Positions 43,474-53,354 are shown, counted from the first letter of the stretch. The stretch: 64,000 nucleotides of DNA from Rubrobacter aplysinae (GCF_001029505.1 NZ_LEKH01000005.1:141891-205890), one strand, 5' to 3'. Numbers and translations are program-made. The notes: a model not told the origin generated them from the letters alone.

Positions 43474-45318
43474 TTACCCGGCACGATGCCGGCGGGTTAG
43501 CACCCGCACGTCGCCGGTGCGGCGGGTGATACCAGCGGAGTCGGCGTACTCCAGCCAGGCCTGGGCGTACTTGCGGCTGGTACCGATACGGTCTCTGAGG
43601 CCGGCGAGTGAGATCTCACCCTCCGACAGACACACGCTCTTTACGTCCTGGAGTATCTCCGTAGCCTTCTCGGAGTCGGCGAGCATCTTATCCGAGAGCT
43701 GTACGGCCTCGTCGCGTTTGATCAGGAGCCTGGCGGCGGGCCCCATCTCCACGTCGGGGGGCTCCGCCCCGGCATCCCGTAGCGTGGCGGCGAGTTTCTG
43801 GGCCTCACGCTCTAGCTCCTCGGGGACCGCGTCCGCGTCCGGCAGGCTCACGCCGGACTCGCCGGAGTGGATCTCCCCCGCCTCTCCGGCGGCCCGGATC
43901 ACGGCATCCGCGAGCCTCGCGCCGAGGCCGGTGGCGTTGCGGGCCTCGGCCACCGTCAGCTCCGGGCTCTCGGGGCTCTGCTCGGCTCGCCGGCCAAGCG
44001 CCCCGAGCAGCCGTTCCCGGGCCGTCTCCGCCTCTGCGGCGGGCGCGTAGATGCCGCCGAGGTCCAAGATCCCCTCTAGCCCCGGGGCCGCCGCGGCGAT
44101 CTCCCCCGGCGTGGCGGAGAGCAGCAGAGACAGCTCTCCCGGTGTTATCCCTTCGGCCGGACTGCGGGAGACCGCGAGCGGCATCAGTTTGGAGAGATCT
44201 CCGCTTTCGAGCGCCGCGAGCCAGCCGAGATCCGGCCTGCGAGAGGTGGGGTCGGCGTCGAGCACCGTGCCGCCACCGGTGGTGATCTGGGGGCTGAGAG
44301 AGCGCAGCACGACCCTGTCGCCCGGTAGCGCGACGAGAGGCTCCTCGAGCACGAGCCGGGCCAGGGCGTCGCCGCCGGGCGAAACCTCCGGCGTGTCCGG
44401 CAGGCGCACGCGGGCGTTGGTGGAGCGTGTACCGTGGTACAGCCTGAGGCGGGTGCCGTGGACCAGGGGCGCGGCGCTCTCCAGCAGCCGCAACCGGACG
44501 TCGAGAACCCGGGCGGCGGCCACGGGCCTCGACAGCAGCACCTCCCCGGCAGTGAGATCGGACGTTTCGATGCCCGTGACGTCCAGCGCGGTGCGGGCCC
44601 CGGGATGGGCGGCCTCGGCCGGGCGCCCGTGATTCTGTACGCCGCGCACGCGGAGCGTCCGGCCGGAGGCCGTGTACAGGGTAGCTCCGGGCTGGATCTC
44701 GCCGGACCACAGCGTCCCCGTCGCCACAAGCCCGATACCCTTGAGGACGAACGCCCGGTCTACCGGCAGCCGGGTTACGGCCGCGTCATGCAGTCCGCCC
44801 GGCTCGGCGGCCGCCAACTCGTCCAGCGCCGCGAGCAGCTCGCCGGTCCCCTCCCCCGTCGCGCCGCTCACCCGGATTATGCGGGCCTCGATGCCGGTGG
44901 ATTCCAGAAGCTCCTCGGCGTCGAGCTCGGCCAGCGAGGCTGTCTCCTCGTCCACGGCGTCGGGCTTGGTGAGGGCGACGACGCCGCGCTCCACCCCGAG
45001 GATACGCAGCACGTCCAGATGCTCGCGGGTCTGGGGCATCACCCCGTCGTCGGCGGCGACCACCAGGAGGAAGGCGTCCACCCCGGTAGAGCCCGCGACC
45101 ATGTTCTTCACGAACCGCTCGTGGCCCGGCACGTCCACCAGGCTCACCCTCCGGCCGCCCGGCAGCGTTAGCTCCGCGTAGCCCGGGACGATGGAGATGC
45201 CGCGCTCGTGCTCCTCGTCCAGCCGGTCGGTGTCCGTACCGGTCAGGTAACGGACCAGGGTGGTCTTGCCGTGGTCCACGTGCCCGGCGGTGCCGATGGT
45301 CAGCGAGATGTTCTCCAC
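43474..45318 (-). CDS. selB: Selenocysteine-specific elongation factor
   Basis: This GTPase brings Sec-tRNA to UGA codons next to a SECIS hairpin. GTPase motifs are [15 protein letters not shown] (G1), GISI (G2), DVPGHERFV (G3) and LTKPDAVD (G4). Beta-barrel domains follow, then C-terminal winged helices (for example [23 protein letters not shown]) that bind the mRNA hairpin. I took the GTG at 45316-45318 (VENISLTIG), 11 bases past the selA stop; a GTG at 45363 with GGAGG nine bases upstream would add 15 residues and overlap selA. It is about 614-629 aa, standard for SelB. Confidence 0.93.
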   Translation of the reverse strand: MENISLTIGTAGHVDHGKTTLVRYLTGTDTDRLDEEHERGISIVPGYAELTLPGGRRVSLVDVPGHERFVKNMVAGSTGVDAFLLVVAADDGVMPQTREHLDVLRILGVERGVVALTKPDAVDEETASLAELDAEELLESTGIEARIIRVSGATGEGTGELLAALDELAAAEPGGLHDAAVTRLPVDRAFVLKGIGLVATGTLWSGEIQPGATLYTASGRTLRVRGVQNHGRPAEAAHPGARTALDVTGIETSDLTAGEVLLSRPVAAARVLDVRLRLLESAAPLVHGTRLRLYHGTRSTNARVRLPDTPEVSPGGDALARLVLEEPLVALPGDRVVLRSLSPQITTGGGTVLDADPTSRRPDLGWLAALESGDLSKLMPLAVSRSPAEGITPGELSLLLSATPGEIAAAAPGLEGILDLGGIYAPAAEAETARERLLGALGRRAEQSPESPELTVAEARNATGLGARLADAVIRAAGEAGEIHSGESGVSLPDADAVPEELEREAQKLAATLRDAGAEPPDVEMGPAARLLIKRDEAVQLSDKMLADSEKATEILQDVKSVCLSEGEISLAGLRDRIGTSRKYAQAWLEYADSAGITRRTGDVRVLTRRHRAG

Positions 45319-45328
45319 GGAAGACCCG

Positions 45329-46774
45329 CTAGCCAACCTTATCTCCAGAGTCCCCGGCGGCACGGGTCACGGCCTCCACGACCCTGGCCTCGTCGCCGTC
45401 GAGCAGGGTGCGGGCGTCGAGCCACAGGCTGCCCTCGTACACCCGGCCTATTACCGGCACCGGGGCCTCGCGCAGCCTGCGCGCCAGCTCCTCCGGCCCC
45501 GTCGGCGGCAAGGCGAGCCGGACGGCGTGGGAGGGTATCTCGTGGATCGGCAGCGTGCCGCCGCCGCTGCGGGCGGTCGAGGCCGCAACGTCCGCCTCTA
45601 TTCCGGGCACCGCTTCCTTTATCTTTTTCGCTATGGCGTGCGCCCGCCCCTCCACCTCGGTGGCCGGGGCGTGGATCATGCGCAGCGTCGGCAGCCCGGA
45701 GACGGCGGTCTCGGGGCCACGCAGGTAAGCGTCTAGCGTGGCTTCGAGCGCGGCGAGACAGAGCTTGTCTGCCCGTACGGCCCGGGTGAGAGGGTTCCTC
45801 CGCATCGCCCGGATCCAGCGTTCCTCCCCCATCACGATCCCGGCCTGCGGGCCGCCGAGAAGCTTGTCTCCGGAGAAGATGGTGAGGGCCGCCCCGTCGG
45901 CCACCGCGCCGCCGACCCGGGGCTCGTCCGCGACCGGCAACATCGCGCCGCTGCCGACGTCAGCGATCACGGGCGGGCCGAGCGTAGCGAGCTCCGCGAC
46001 GCCGACCGACTCGGTAAACCCGACCGTCTCGAAGTTGGACGGGTGCACCCACAGGATGGCGCGGGTGTTCGCGCCGACGGCCCGCTCGTAGTCAGCGAGC
46101 CGGGTGCGGTTCGTCGTCCCGACCTCCACGAGGCGTGCCCCGGAGAGCTCCAGAACCTCCGGGATGCGGAATCCGCCCCCGATCTCTATTAGCTGCCCGC
46201 GGGACACTACGATCTCGGGCGGTGCCCCGTCCGAGCCCGGCGTCTCCGAGACCACGGCGGACAGGGCGAGCAGCGTCGCGGCGGCGCAGTTGTTGACCAC
46301 CAGCGCGTCCTCCGCGCCCGTCAGGTTGCGCAGCAGCGGCACGGCATGATCGTAGCGCGAGCCGCGCCCGCCCGTAGACAGGTCATACTCCAGGTTGGAG
46401 TAGCCGCTGGCGGCGGAGATCACGGCCTCGACCGCCTCTTCGGACAGCACCGAACGGCCCAGGTTGGTGTGGAGTATGACGCCGGTCGCGTTCACCACCC
46501 GGCGCAGCCCCCGGCCCTCCAGGAGCCCGGCTGCCTCGCGCGCCACCTCTCCCTCCGAGACGCCGGGGGACCCGCCGTCCAGGATCTCACGCCGCGCCCC
46601 GTCGAGCACCTCGCGCACGGCCGCGGCCAGCGCGGGGCGGCCGTGGCGTCCGGCGGGCTCCGCCGCCGCCTCCGACCTGAGAACGGCGTCCACCGCCGGC
46701 AGGTCTCGCAGGCGCTTCGCGTCGACGTCTCTACCCAGGCTCCGCGGCTCCCCGTTCTCCGGCTCGTTCCACAT
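45329..46774 (-). CDS. selA: L-seryl-tRNA(Sec) selenium transferase
   Basis: This PLP enzyme converts Ser-tRNA(Sec) to Sec-tRNA(Sec) with selenophosphate. The N-terminal LPAVDAVLRS domain, NATGVILHTNLGRSVLS, EYDLSTGGRGSRYDH and the PLP-lysine motif FSGDKLLGGPQAGI are clear. Length is 481 aa, as usual. It is the first gene of selA-selB-selC-moaC. selD (selenophosphate synthase) is not in the window. Confidence 0.95.
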   Translation of the reverse strand: MWNEPENGEPRSLGRDVDAKRLRDLPAVDAVLRSEAAAEPAGRHGRPALAAAVREVLDGARREILDGGSPGVSEGEVAREAAGLLEGRGLRRVVNATGVILHTNLGRSVLSEEAVEAVISAASGYSNLEYDLSTGGRGSRYDHAVPLLRNLTGAEDALVVNNCAAATLLALSAVVSETPGSDGAPPEIVVSRGQLIEIGGGFRIPEVLELSGARLVEVGTTNRTRLADYERAVGANTRAILWVHPSNFETVGFTESVGVAELATLGPPVIADVGSGAMLPVADEPRVGGAVADGAALTIFSGDKLLGGPQAGIVMGEERWIRAMRRNPLTRAVRADKLCLAALEATLDAYLRGPETAVSGLPTLRMIHAPATEVEGRAHAIAKKIKEAVPGIEADVAASTARSGGGTLPIHEIPSHAVRLALPPTGPEELARRLREAPVPVIGRVYEGSLWLDARTLLDGDEARVVEAVTRAAGDSGDKVG

Positions 46775-46885
46775 CAGCGGGAGTATAACGCCTGCGTCCG
46801 GCGTGGGGCTGTGCCGGTTTCCGCTGTGCTAGACTGGAACGGTCTGGCCGGGATTTTTTGGCTCTGTGCAGGAGGATATTCGCGA

Positions 46886-47209
46886 GTGGGCAAGGGTTCG
46901 GCAAGGGTTCTCGTGGGCTTCGGTTTCGGGGCCAGCTTCGTGGGTGGCATAGCAACCGGAGTGTTCTTCTGCACGCCGGCGGCCCGCTGGGTGGGCGAGT
47001 CGGCGGCAAGCGGCGCGGGGGTCTCCGCGCGCTACCTGGGCCGGGGCACGCTCCGGGCGGCCCGGGGTGCGGCCCGGGCGGCGGAGTCCGGGTACACCAG
47101 GGTCCGGGGCCGGGAAGCCTACCTCGAGCGCCAGATAGAGGCTCTGAGAGGCCAGATCTCACACCTCGAAGAGCGGGTGCAGGACTCGGAGGACCACCCC
47201 GTAGCCTAA
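46886..47209 (+). CDS. Small membrane protein with C-terminal coiled coil, 107 aa
   Basis: I do not recognise a named family. GTG at 46886-46888 follows AGGAGG. A hydrophobic, glycine-patterned N-terminal segment (VLVGFGFGASFVGGIATGVFF, about 9-29) is followed by an Ala/Arg amphipathic stretch and a C-terminal coiled coil (EAYLERQIEALRGQISHLEE). It may be an inner-membrane protein with a cytoplasmic helix. It is divergent from selA, 111 bases away, and a hairpin follows. Confidence 0.6.
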   Translation: MGKGSARVLVGFGFGASFVGGIATGVFFCTPAARWVGESAASGAGVSARYLGRGTLRAARGAARAAESGYTRVRGREAYLERQIEALRGQISHLEERVQDSEDHPVA

Positions 47210-47210
47210 C

Positions 47211-47230
47211 GGCCCGGCTCCCGCCGGGCC
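47211..47230 (+). terminator. Short hairpin after the small membrane gene
   Basis: GGCCCGG and CCGGGCC form a 7-bp stem with a 6-base loop directly after the stop. It is followed by TCGCTCG. The rest of 47210-47525 shows no gene. Confidence 0.55.
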
Positions 47231-47525
47231 TCGCTCGTGGATCGCGTCAGAAAGACGCTTCAGCCTACCGCACAAACATCGAAAACAAGCACCGGGCATA
47301 GGCCCCAAAACGCAACCCTCCCGGCCCGCCTCTTATCAGAACTCGCCGTTCCTCAAGTCTCCAACACCCCATCCCGGGCGCGAGACGGGTGTAGAGGACT
47401 GAGTCCACGCTCGTACAATCTCGCCAGCCCTTCGAGGCAAGAGCCAGAGAATATACAAATATCTCTGACTCCCGAGTAGCCTGACCCCTTCTTTCCGCGG
47501 CCTCCCGCCACGCGCTGAAGCGGAA

Positions 47526-47870
47526 CTACTCGCCGAAGAGCTTTCTCAGCCAGCCCGGTAGCGAACCGGTGGCGCCAGACTCCATCGCCCGCTTGTAGTC
47601 CTTGAGATCGTCCGGGTGAACCGGACTACCGGCCTCGCCGAGTACCGCGCGGGCGTCGGCGACGCGGTCCGCCGAGAGGCCGTAAGGGAACTCCACCTCT
47701 ACGATGAAGTCGTTGTTCCAGCGCACACGATACACCCTGAGGCCCGAGACCTCGTCCCGCGAGAAGCGGCGGTCCAGCTCGGCGGCGGCCTCGCGGGCCT
47801 CCGACTCCCGCTCGAACTCGTAGCCTACGTTCTCGTCCTTCTCGCCGGGTCGCCCTCCGCTCTCCACCAT
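47526..47870 (-). CDS. Hypothetical protein, 114 aa
   Basis: I do not recognise it. It is soluble and acidic, with an alpha/beta pattern (EFERESEAREAAAELDRRF, then LRVYRVRWNNDFIVEVEFP) and a C-terminal helix ending GWLRKLFGE. The fold resembles small ferredoxin-like domains but has no motif. It starts at ATG and lies 31 bases after the metalloprotease gene, probably in the same operon. Confidence 0.6.
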   Translation of the reverse strand: MVESGGRPGEKDENVGYEFERESEAREAAAELDRRFSRDEVSGLRVYRVRWNNDFIVEVEFPYGLSADRVADARAVLGEAGSPVHPDDLKDYKRAMESGATGSLPGWLRKLFGE

Positions 47871-47901
47871 GCCTCCTAGTGTCTACAGGGACGTTCCAGA
47901 T

Positions 47902-48945
47902 CTAGAGACGTTCCATCCTGGTCATCCACAGGCCCGGGTCCCGGACCTCCGCGAGCGACGGCAGGGTCTCGGGGCGGGTCCAGACACGGTTCAGCCCACT
48001 CATACCCTGGCGGCTCACGACGGCGCTCGCGAACTCCTCGCCGAGCCGGTACTGCTCCAGCTTGGCGTCGAGCCCGGAGATACGGAACACCAGCGTCTCC
48101 AGCGGAGAACGCTGCATCCGGCTCTGGGACATGCGGCGGCTGAGGTGATCGTAATCCGGAACTATCGTGCGGCCGACGTTGTGCATCACGTAGTCCGAGT
48201 AGCCTTCTATCACGGACATCGTGGCCTGCATCTGGTCGAAGGCCTCGCGCTGGGAGCCGTTCAGGAGTAGGCGCTGCACATTCTGGCCCCCACCCTGGAT
48301 GGCCTCCGCCAGCCGCCGGACGGCCTCCCGGAGCCCGAGCCTGTCGGCAAGCGGCGTCACCAGGTCCTCTAGCATCGTACCCAGATGGTCCCGCAGCCAG
48401 GGATAGCCCTCGAACTGCAGCGCGTGGGTCATCTCGTGCAGCACGATCCACAGTCGCAGCCCGTCCACGGGAACCCCGATCCGGCCCGCAGCCGCGACGA
48501 TGTTCCCGTCCAGGAAGAACACCTCGCCCGGACCGCGCTCCTCGGAGCCGGGGGCCCCGTCGAGCGGCACGGGACCGGTGTCGTACTGGCCGAGCACCCG
48601 CGCGGAGAGAAAGCCTAGCAGGAGCCCGATCTGGGTGGTCAGCGTGGCGGCCCCGAAGGCCCAGGTGACGCCGTTGGCCCCGGCCGAGGCCCGCTGCGCC
48701 AGAGGCTCCATTAGCCGCCCGAAGCCCTGTATGTTGAAGTCTATCCACTCCGAGCGGTCGGCCACCCGCAGCCGGCGCCCGGCCTCCTCCGGGAGCTCGA
48801 TGCCGGTAAACTCCGTCAGGGGCGCGAGGCTCCGGCTTACGGCGTCCGGGTAGTCGAAGGCTCCGGCCCCGGAGTCCGCCGCCGAGGGCTCGGTGCGCCG
48901 GGCGAGGGTCACGGCTATCCTGCGTACCGCTTCCCAGGCTATCAT
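47902..48945 (-). CDS. Zinc-dependent metalloprotease (DUF2342, F420-associated family)
   Basis: This 347-residue protein contains the zinc motif LHEMTHALQFEG (about 171-182) with a downstream Glu in the EGYSDYVMHN helix (about 247). The N-terminal half (FNIQGFGRLMEPLAQR) is typical of the DUF2342 group found in actinobacteria that make coenzyme F420. No signal peptide is visible. It fits the F420-type enzyme at 16572. Its physiological substrate is not known. It starts at ATG. Confidence 0.82.
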   Translation of the reverse strand: MIAWEAVRRIAVTLARRTEPSAADSGAGAFDYPDAVSRSLAPLTEFTGIELPEEAGRRLRVADRSEWIDFNIQGFGRLMEPLAQRASAGANGVTWAFGAATLTTQIGLLLGFLSARVLGQYDTGPVPLDGAPGSEERGPGEVFFLDGNIVAAAGRIGVPVDGLRLWIVLHEMTHALQFEGYPWLRDHLGTMLEDLVTPLADRLGLREAVRRLAEAIQGGGQNVQRLLLNGSQREAFDQMQATMSVIEGYSDYVMHNVGRTIVPDYDHLSRRMSQSRMQRSPLETLVFRISGLDAKLEQYRLGEEFASAVVSRQGMSGLNRVWTRPETLPSLAEVRDPGLWMTRMERL

Positions 48946-49152
48946 CGGGAGTCTACTCGTATACGGGGTATATGTGTCATGTCCGTCATTATATTACGCT
49001 TTGTCATCCCTCCCGCCCCGGCGTACGTATAGGGCGTGTAGAGAGCATAGAGGAAACGTACAGGCGCATGGAGGCGCACGGAAACCGTGGAGACACCCGG
49101 AGGCCGTGACCGAGCCGTTGTAAGCCGTATCCCGGAGGGGTATATTTAGCGT

Positions 49153-49524
49153 ATGTTGGGCATAGGACCTACAGAGCTCGTGGTGGTCGCGGTGCTGTTC
49201 CTGATCATCTTCGGGCCCAGCAAGATGCCCCAGATGGCCCGGGACATCGGCAAGTTCGTCGGCCAGGCTCGTGGCGCGATAGACGAGTTCAAGGACGAGC
49301 TGACCGCCGAGGGCACGGACGACTCGGAGCGTCCGGCCCGCAGCCGCGAGGAGGGCAGCCGCCGGCGCGAGAACGGCCAGAGCCGGGCCGGCGCCTCCTC
49401 TCGTGGAAGCGGCTCTCGTAAAGACGGAGACCACCAAGAGGCAGGCGAGGCGGACGAGGCGGACCCTTCGGCCGAGGACTCCTCCGGGAACACGAATCGC
49501 GAGACCGCCGAGTACGATCTGTAG
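49153..49524 (+). CDS. TatA/TatB-like twin-arginine translocase component
   Basis: A second Tat component (123 aa). The N-terminal membrane helix LGIGPTELVVVAVLFLIIFGP is followed by SKMPQMARDIGKFVGQARGAIDEFKDEL, an amphipathic helix longer than in the TatA at 30716, and a charged disordered tail. The GP hinge and longer helix favour TatB, but TatA cannot be excluded. It stands alone far from tatC, with GGAGGGG upstream of the ATG. Confidence 0.82.
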   Translation: MLGIGPTELVVVAVLFLIIFGPSKMPQMARDIGKFVGQARGAIDEFKDELTAEGTDDSERPARSREEGSRRRENGQSRAGASSRGSGSRKDGDHQEAGEADEADPSAEDSSGNTNRETAEYDL

Positions 49525-49613
49525 ATCCTGTACAGCGGCCTCTCTACCGCAAAACCCTGTTATGCGGCCTGCCAGATAGCCGGACGTAGCAAGAAGCTCC
49601 TGTTTATAGGGGG

Positions 49614-50585
49614 CTAGGTCTCCACGGCGTCCCCGCTCGTCTCCGGGAGGTAGAGGGCGCGGTTCAGCGGGTTCTCGTGGTGGCTCCAGCCGCCGGGACT
49701 CACGTTCCGGGTCGTCTCCAGGAACATGGCGGCCCGGGCATCCAGGTTGTCTATGAAGTGGACCAGGAGCGCCTCCAGGGTCTTTGGCCGCTCGGGTGAG
49801 CCGTACTCCACCTCGCCCTGGTGAGACAGCAGGACGTGCGAGATGTGCATCGCGAGCTCCTCGGGAAAGCCCGGTAGCCGATCTATGTATCCCGCGACTA
49901 TCCTCTCGCCGAGCACGACGTGTCCCAGCAGCCGCCCTTGCGTGGTGTAAGCGAACCCGCCCCGGCCCCAGGACAGCTCCCGAATCTTGCCGACGTCGTG
50001 GAAGATGGCTCCGAAGAGCAGCAGGTCGCGGTCCGCCGGGTAGAGCTCCGCGAGCGAGCGGGCGAGCCTCAGGCAGTGTACGGCGTGCTCCAGCAGCCCC
50101 CCGATGCGGGCGTGGTGCATGGCCTTGGCGGCGGGCGCGGTGCAGAACGCCTCCCAGAACTCCGCGTCGGAGACCATGAGCGCGAAGAGCTCGAACAGAT
50201 GCGGGTTCTCTATCCCCTCGCCCGCGAGCTCCAGCTCGGCGGCGAGCGCCCGGCGGTCTTTCTCGGTCGCCGGTACGTAGTCCTCCTCGCTAACCTCCGA
50301 GGAGTCGAGTACCCGTAGCCTCTCCACCTTCACCTGGAGCATGCCCCGGTACTCGTGGGCGTGCCCCTCGACCTGGACGTACTCTGGCCCTTCCAGGCCG
50401 GATCTCAGCTCCGGCGGCAGCCGCCACATGCGGGCGTCCACCGTGCCGGTGCGGTCCCCGAGCTTTAGTGACAGATACGGCTCGCCGCGGCTGTCGGTGC
50501 GTACCTGGCAATCAACGGCGAGGAAGGTCGAACCCAGCCTGTTGCCGGGCGTGATCTCCTTTACCCAGTCTCTCTCCTTGCTCAG
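49614..50585 (-). CDS. YhaM-like 3'-5' exoribonuclease / HD-domain protein
   Basis: An N-terminal OB-fold (ITPGNRLGSTFLAVDCQV, then GEPYLSLKLGDRTGTVDARMW) is followed by an HD phosphohydrolase domain with HHARIGGLLEHAVHCLRLA, IFHDVGKIRELSW and ISHVLLSHQG. This is the YhaM architecture and length (323 aa). The OB-fold is needed for the family but lies upstream of the first usual start (GTG at 50441). The frame opens after a TAG and has no ATG, GTG or TTG before the OB-fold; the best start is CTG at 50583-50585, close behind AAGGGCGGGG. So a CTG start is likely. Confidence 0.82.
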   Translation of the reverse strand: MSKERDWVKEITPGNRLGSTFLAVDCQVRTDSRGEPYLSLKLGDRTGTVDARMWRLPPELRSGLEGPEYVQVEGHAHEYRGMLQVKVERLRVLDSSEVSEEDYVPATEKDRRALAAELELAGEGIENPHLFELFALMVSDAEFWEAFCTAPAAKAMHHARIGGLLEHAVHCLRLARSLAELYPADRDLLLFGAIFHDVGKIRELSWGRGGFAYTTQGRLLGHVVLGERIVAGYIDRLPGFPEELAMHISHVLLSHQGEVEYGSPERPKTLEALLVHFIDNLDARAAMFLETTRNVSPGGWSHHENPLNRALYLPETSGDAVET

Positions 50586-50673
50586 AGCCCCGCCCTTCTA
50601 GCAGACGAACCCGTGTATAGCCGGCGATCGTCTTATGTGATCTTTAACACTGATTACGGCCCCGTAGTCTAAC

Positions 50674-51912
50674 TTATCCGTCAGGCGTCGCGGGAGAAGC
50701 GGAAAAGCCGTACTCTCGCTTCATCCGCAGGATGCGCCCGGCGGACTCGTATACCCGCTCGCGCGACAGCCCGCCGGACTCCACCGCCCGGACGACGGCC
50801 TCGTACGCCGCTTCCTGCTCGGCTGCGGTCCCGGAGAGTATCACCGCGTCAGCGCCGGCGCCCACGGCCTCGACCGCCGTGGCCGGCACCGGGCCGCCAC
50901 GGGCGGCGGCCTCCATGCTCAGGTCGTCGGTCACGATCACGCCCCCGAAACCGAGGTCCTCCCGCAACAACCCTATCGCCTCCGGCGAGAGGCTGGCCGG
51001 TCGCTTAGGGTCTATAGCCGGGTAGATCACGTGCGAGACCATCACCATCGGGACCCCGGCGTCCACGGCCTCCTGAAACGGCGGGAGATCGTACTCGCGC
51101 ACGGTCTCCCCGTCGTGAGGCACCACGGGACGTCCGGTATGGGAGTCGGCCGTGGCGGGCCCGTGGTTGGGGAAGTGCTTGGCCGCCGACACGACGCCAG
51201 CTTCCCGGAAACCCTCTACCGCGGCGGCACCCATGCGGCCCACAAGGGCGGGATCGTCGCCGTACGAGCGGCTGCCTATGGCTGCCCCGCCGCCAGTGTC
51301 CACCACCGGGGCGAAATCCGTGTTTACGCCGGCCCCGAGTAGCTCCCGGCCCATCGTGCCGGCTATGCGTCGCGCCTCGGTAGTGTCCCAGCGAGATCCC
51401 ACCTCGGCGGCGGCCGGTTGCGGCGAGACCCAGGGAGCATTGGAGACGGGGCCGCCTTCGTGATCCACGGCCACCATCAGCGGCACGTCCGTCGCGGATT
51501 GCATCTCCGCGGTCAGGGACCGTACCTGGATCCCGGTTTGCATGTTGGGCCCGAAGAGCAGCACGCCGCCGACGTTTCGCTCCCGGATGGCGCGCCCGGT
51601 GTGGGGGCTCATGGTCGTCCCGTCCACACTTACGATAAACATCTGCCCCACGGCCTCCCGGAGGCTCAAGCTCTCCGCCAACCTTTCTCCACTCCTCTTT
51701 ACAGTCGCTGTACCCGGGCCACCGGTTGACCCGGATGTGTGGCCGGTCTCTGGGCTTGCAGAGGATCGCCCACCACCGTCGCCGGCGCAACCCGGCATCA
51801 GGAGCAGGGGCGCGATCAGGGCGGCGCACACCGCGATGGCGAGCGGTGCTCCCGGCACGAGCCCTCTCCCGCCAACGTTATCCGGCGGCCCCTCGTCTCC
51901 TTGCGGCGGCAT
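50674..51912 (-). CDS. nagZ: Beta-N-acetylhexosaminidase, GH3 family lipoprotein
   Basis: This glycoside hydrolase family 3 enzyme (412 aa) removes N-acetylglucosamine from muropeptides or chitosaccharides. VAVDHEGGPVSNAP, AKHFPNHGPATADSHTG (catalytic loop; Asn replaces the usual Gly) and the nucleophile motif VTDDLSM are clear. The N-terminus has a membrane segment and a Cys (LLLMPGCAGDGGG), which indicates a lipoprotein outside the membrane rather than the cytosolic NagZ of Gram-negatives. It starts at ATG and diverges from the XPB helicase gene. Confidence 0.88.
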   Translation of the reverse strand: MPPQGDEGPPDNVGGRGLVPGAPLAIAVCAALIAPLLLMPGCAGDGGGRSSASPETGHTSGSTGGPGTATVKRSGERLAESLSLREAVGQMFIVSVDGTTMSPHTGRAIRERNVGGVLLFGPNMQTGIQVRSLTAEMQSATDVPLMVAVDHEGGPVSNAPWVSPQPAAAEVGSRWDTTEARRIAGTMGRELLGAGVNTDFAPVVDTGGGAAIGSRSYGDDPALVGRMGAAAVEGFREAGVVSAAKHFPNHGPATADSHTGRPVVPHDGETVREYDLPPFQEAVDAGVPMVMVSHVIYPAIDPKRPASLSPEAIGLLREDLGFGGVIVTDDLSMEAAARGGPVPATAVEAVGAGADAVILSGTAAEQEAAYEAVVRAVESGGLSRERVYESAGRILRMKREYGFSASPATPDG

Positions 51913-51968
51913 ACGACGGAGAGTCTACCGCTGAGAAGAAGGCGGTTCCTGGGGTATGCTCCGGGGAG

Positions 51969-53354
51969 ATGATCGAGCTTACCTACGAATCGGGGACCCT
52001 GATCGCTTCGGGCGCGCCCGCCGGGGAGCTGTCCGGGATCTTACCGGATGGGTTCGTGTACGACGGCCGCACAGAGCAGTGGCGGGCCCCAGCGGGGGCC
52101 TACCGGCGGACCGCGCTCGGTCTGCGGGGCTCGGGGGTGGAGTTCCGGGACGGGGCGGCTCGCTTCGGGCCGCTGGAGCTGGAGTCCCGCGTCGCGCTGG
52201 AGCCCCGTCCATATCAGGAGGAGGCGCTCGCGGCGTGGCGGTCCGCCGGTCTGCGCGGCGTCGTCGTGCTGCCAACCGGTGCCGGAAAGACGGCCGTGGC
52301 GGTGCGGGCGATGGAGCGGGTCGGACGCAGCACGCTCGTCGTGGTGCCCACCCTGGCGCTTATGAAGCAGTGGTACTCCGTCCTTTCGGACGCTTTCGAA
52401 GGATCGGGGCTCGACCGGGTCGGGTTGCTCGGCGGCGGCTACCACGAGATACAGCCCGTCACCGTCACCACCTACGACTCCGCCTACATCCACGCCGAGC
52501 GTTACGGTGACCGCTTCGCCCTGGTCGTCTACGACGAGGTCCACCACCTGCCGTCTGCGAAATACGCCCTGATCCCCGAGATGCTCGTCGCACCGTACTC
52601 GCTGGGCCTCACCGCCACGCCCGAGCGGGCCGACGGCGGACACGAGGAGCTGTCGGCGCTGGTCGGAGAAGTTTGTTATCGGCGCTCGGCGGACGAGATG
52701 GCGGGTACTTACCTCGCGCCCTACGAGCTCATCCGGCTCCCGATACAGCTGACCGCCCACGAGCGATACGAGTACGCCCAGGCCGAGACGGTGTACAAAG
52801 ATTTTCTGGAGAAGCACCGGCTACCGATGCGCTCACCCGAGGACTGGCAACGGTTCATCATGGTCGCCTCCACCGGGCATTCGGGAGGCAGGGAGGCGCT
52901 GCTGGCTGCGCGGCGGCGGCGGGACATACAAGCAGCGGCCGTGCGAAAGACTGTTACGCTGGAGACGCTCCTCAAACGCCACTGGCAGGAGCGCACCATC
53001 ATATTCACCAAGAGCGTGGAGGAGGTATACGCCCTCTCATCGCGGTTCCTGATACCATCGCTCACCTACGAGACGCCGGCGAAGGAGCGGAAGGAGATCC
53101 TGGACCGCTTCCGCGAGGGCCGCTACCGCTGCATTATCGCCTCGGACGTCTTGAACGAGGGAGTGGACGTGCCGGATGCGAACGTCGCGATCATCCTCAC
53201 CGGCTCGGGCTCCCACCGCGAGTACGTGCAGCGCCTCGGCCGCATCCTGCGCCCCGGAGAAGACAAGCGGGCCATCCTGTACGAGCTCGTCACCACCGGC
53301 ACCGGCGAGGAGTACGCCTCCCGCCGCCGCAGAGGTCAGAGGGAGGGCGGATAG
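51969..53354 (+). CDS. XPB-type superfamily 2 DNA helicase
   Basis: This is a DNA repair-type helicase (461 aa). It has an N-terminal damage-recognition-like domain (1-75), the Walker A LPTGAGKTAVAV, the DEVH box VYDEVHHLPS, GLTATPERADG, and the second RecA domain with ASDVLNEGVDVP and QRLGRILRPGED. The pattern is that of archaeal XPB. It is followed with one base of overlap by a Bax1-type nuclease, the known partner of XPB in archaea. ATG at 51969 is assumed; GGGGAG touches it, so the start could be slightly different. Confidence 0.9.
   Translation: MIELTYESGTLIASGAPAGELSGILPDGFVYDGRTEQWRAPAGAYRRTALGLRGSGVEFRDGAARFGPLELESRVALEPRPYQEEALAAWRSAGLRGVVVLPTGAGKTAVAVRAMERVGRSTLVVVPTLALMKQWYSVLSDAFEGSGLDRVGLLGGGYHEIQPVTVTTYDSAYIHAERYGDRFALVVYDEVHHLPSAKYALIPEMLVAPYSLGLTATPERADGGHEELSALVGEVCYRRSADEMAGTYLAPYELIRLPIQLTAHERYEYAQAETVYKDFLEKHRLPMRSPEDWQRFIMVASTGHSGGREALLAARRRRDIQAAAVRKTVTLETLLKRHWQERTIIFTKSVEEVYALSSRFLIPSLTYETPAKERKEILDRFREGRYRCIIASDVLNEGVDVPDANVAIILTGSGSHREYVQRLGRILRPGEDKRAILYELVTTGTGEEYASRRRRGQREGG

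Noticed and set aside
46346..46885. N-terminal extension of the small membrane protein at 46886
   Set aside because: This part is antisense to selA and has shadow-type composition; the GTG at 46886 has its own AGGAGG site.
52673..53353. N-terminal extension of the Bax1 protein
   Set aside because: The frame is open by chance inside the helicase gene; DUF790 similarity begins at the GTG at 53354.
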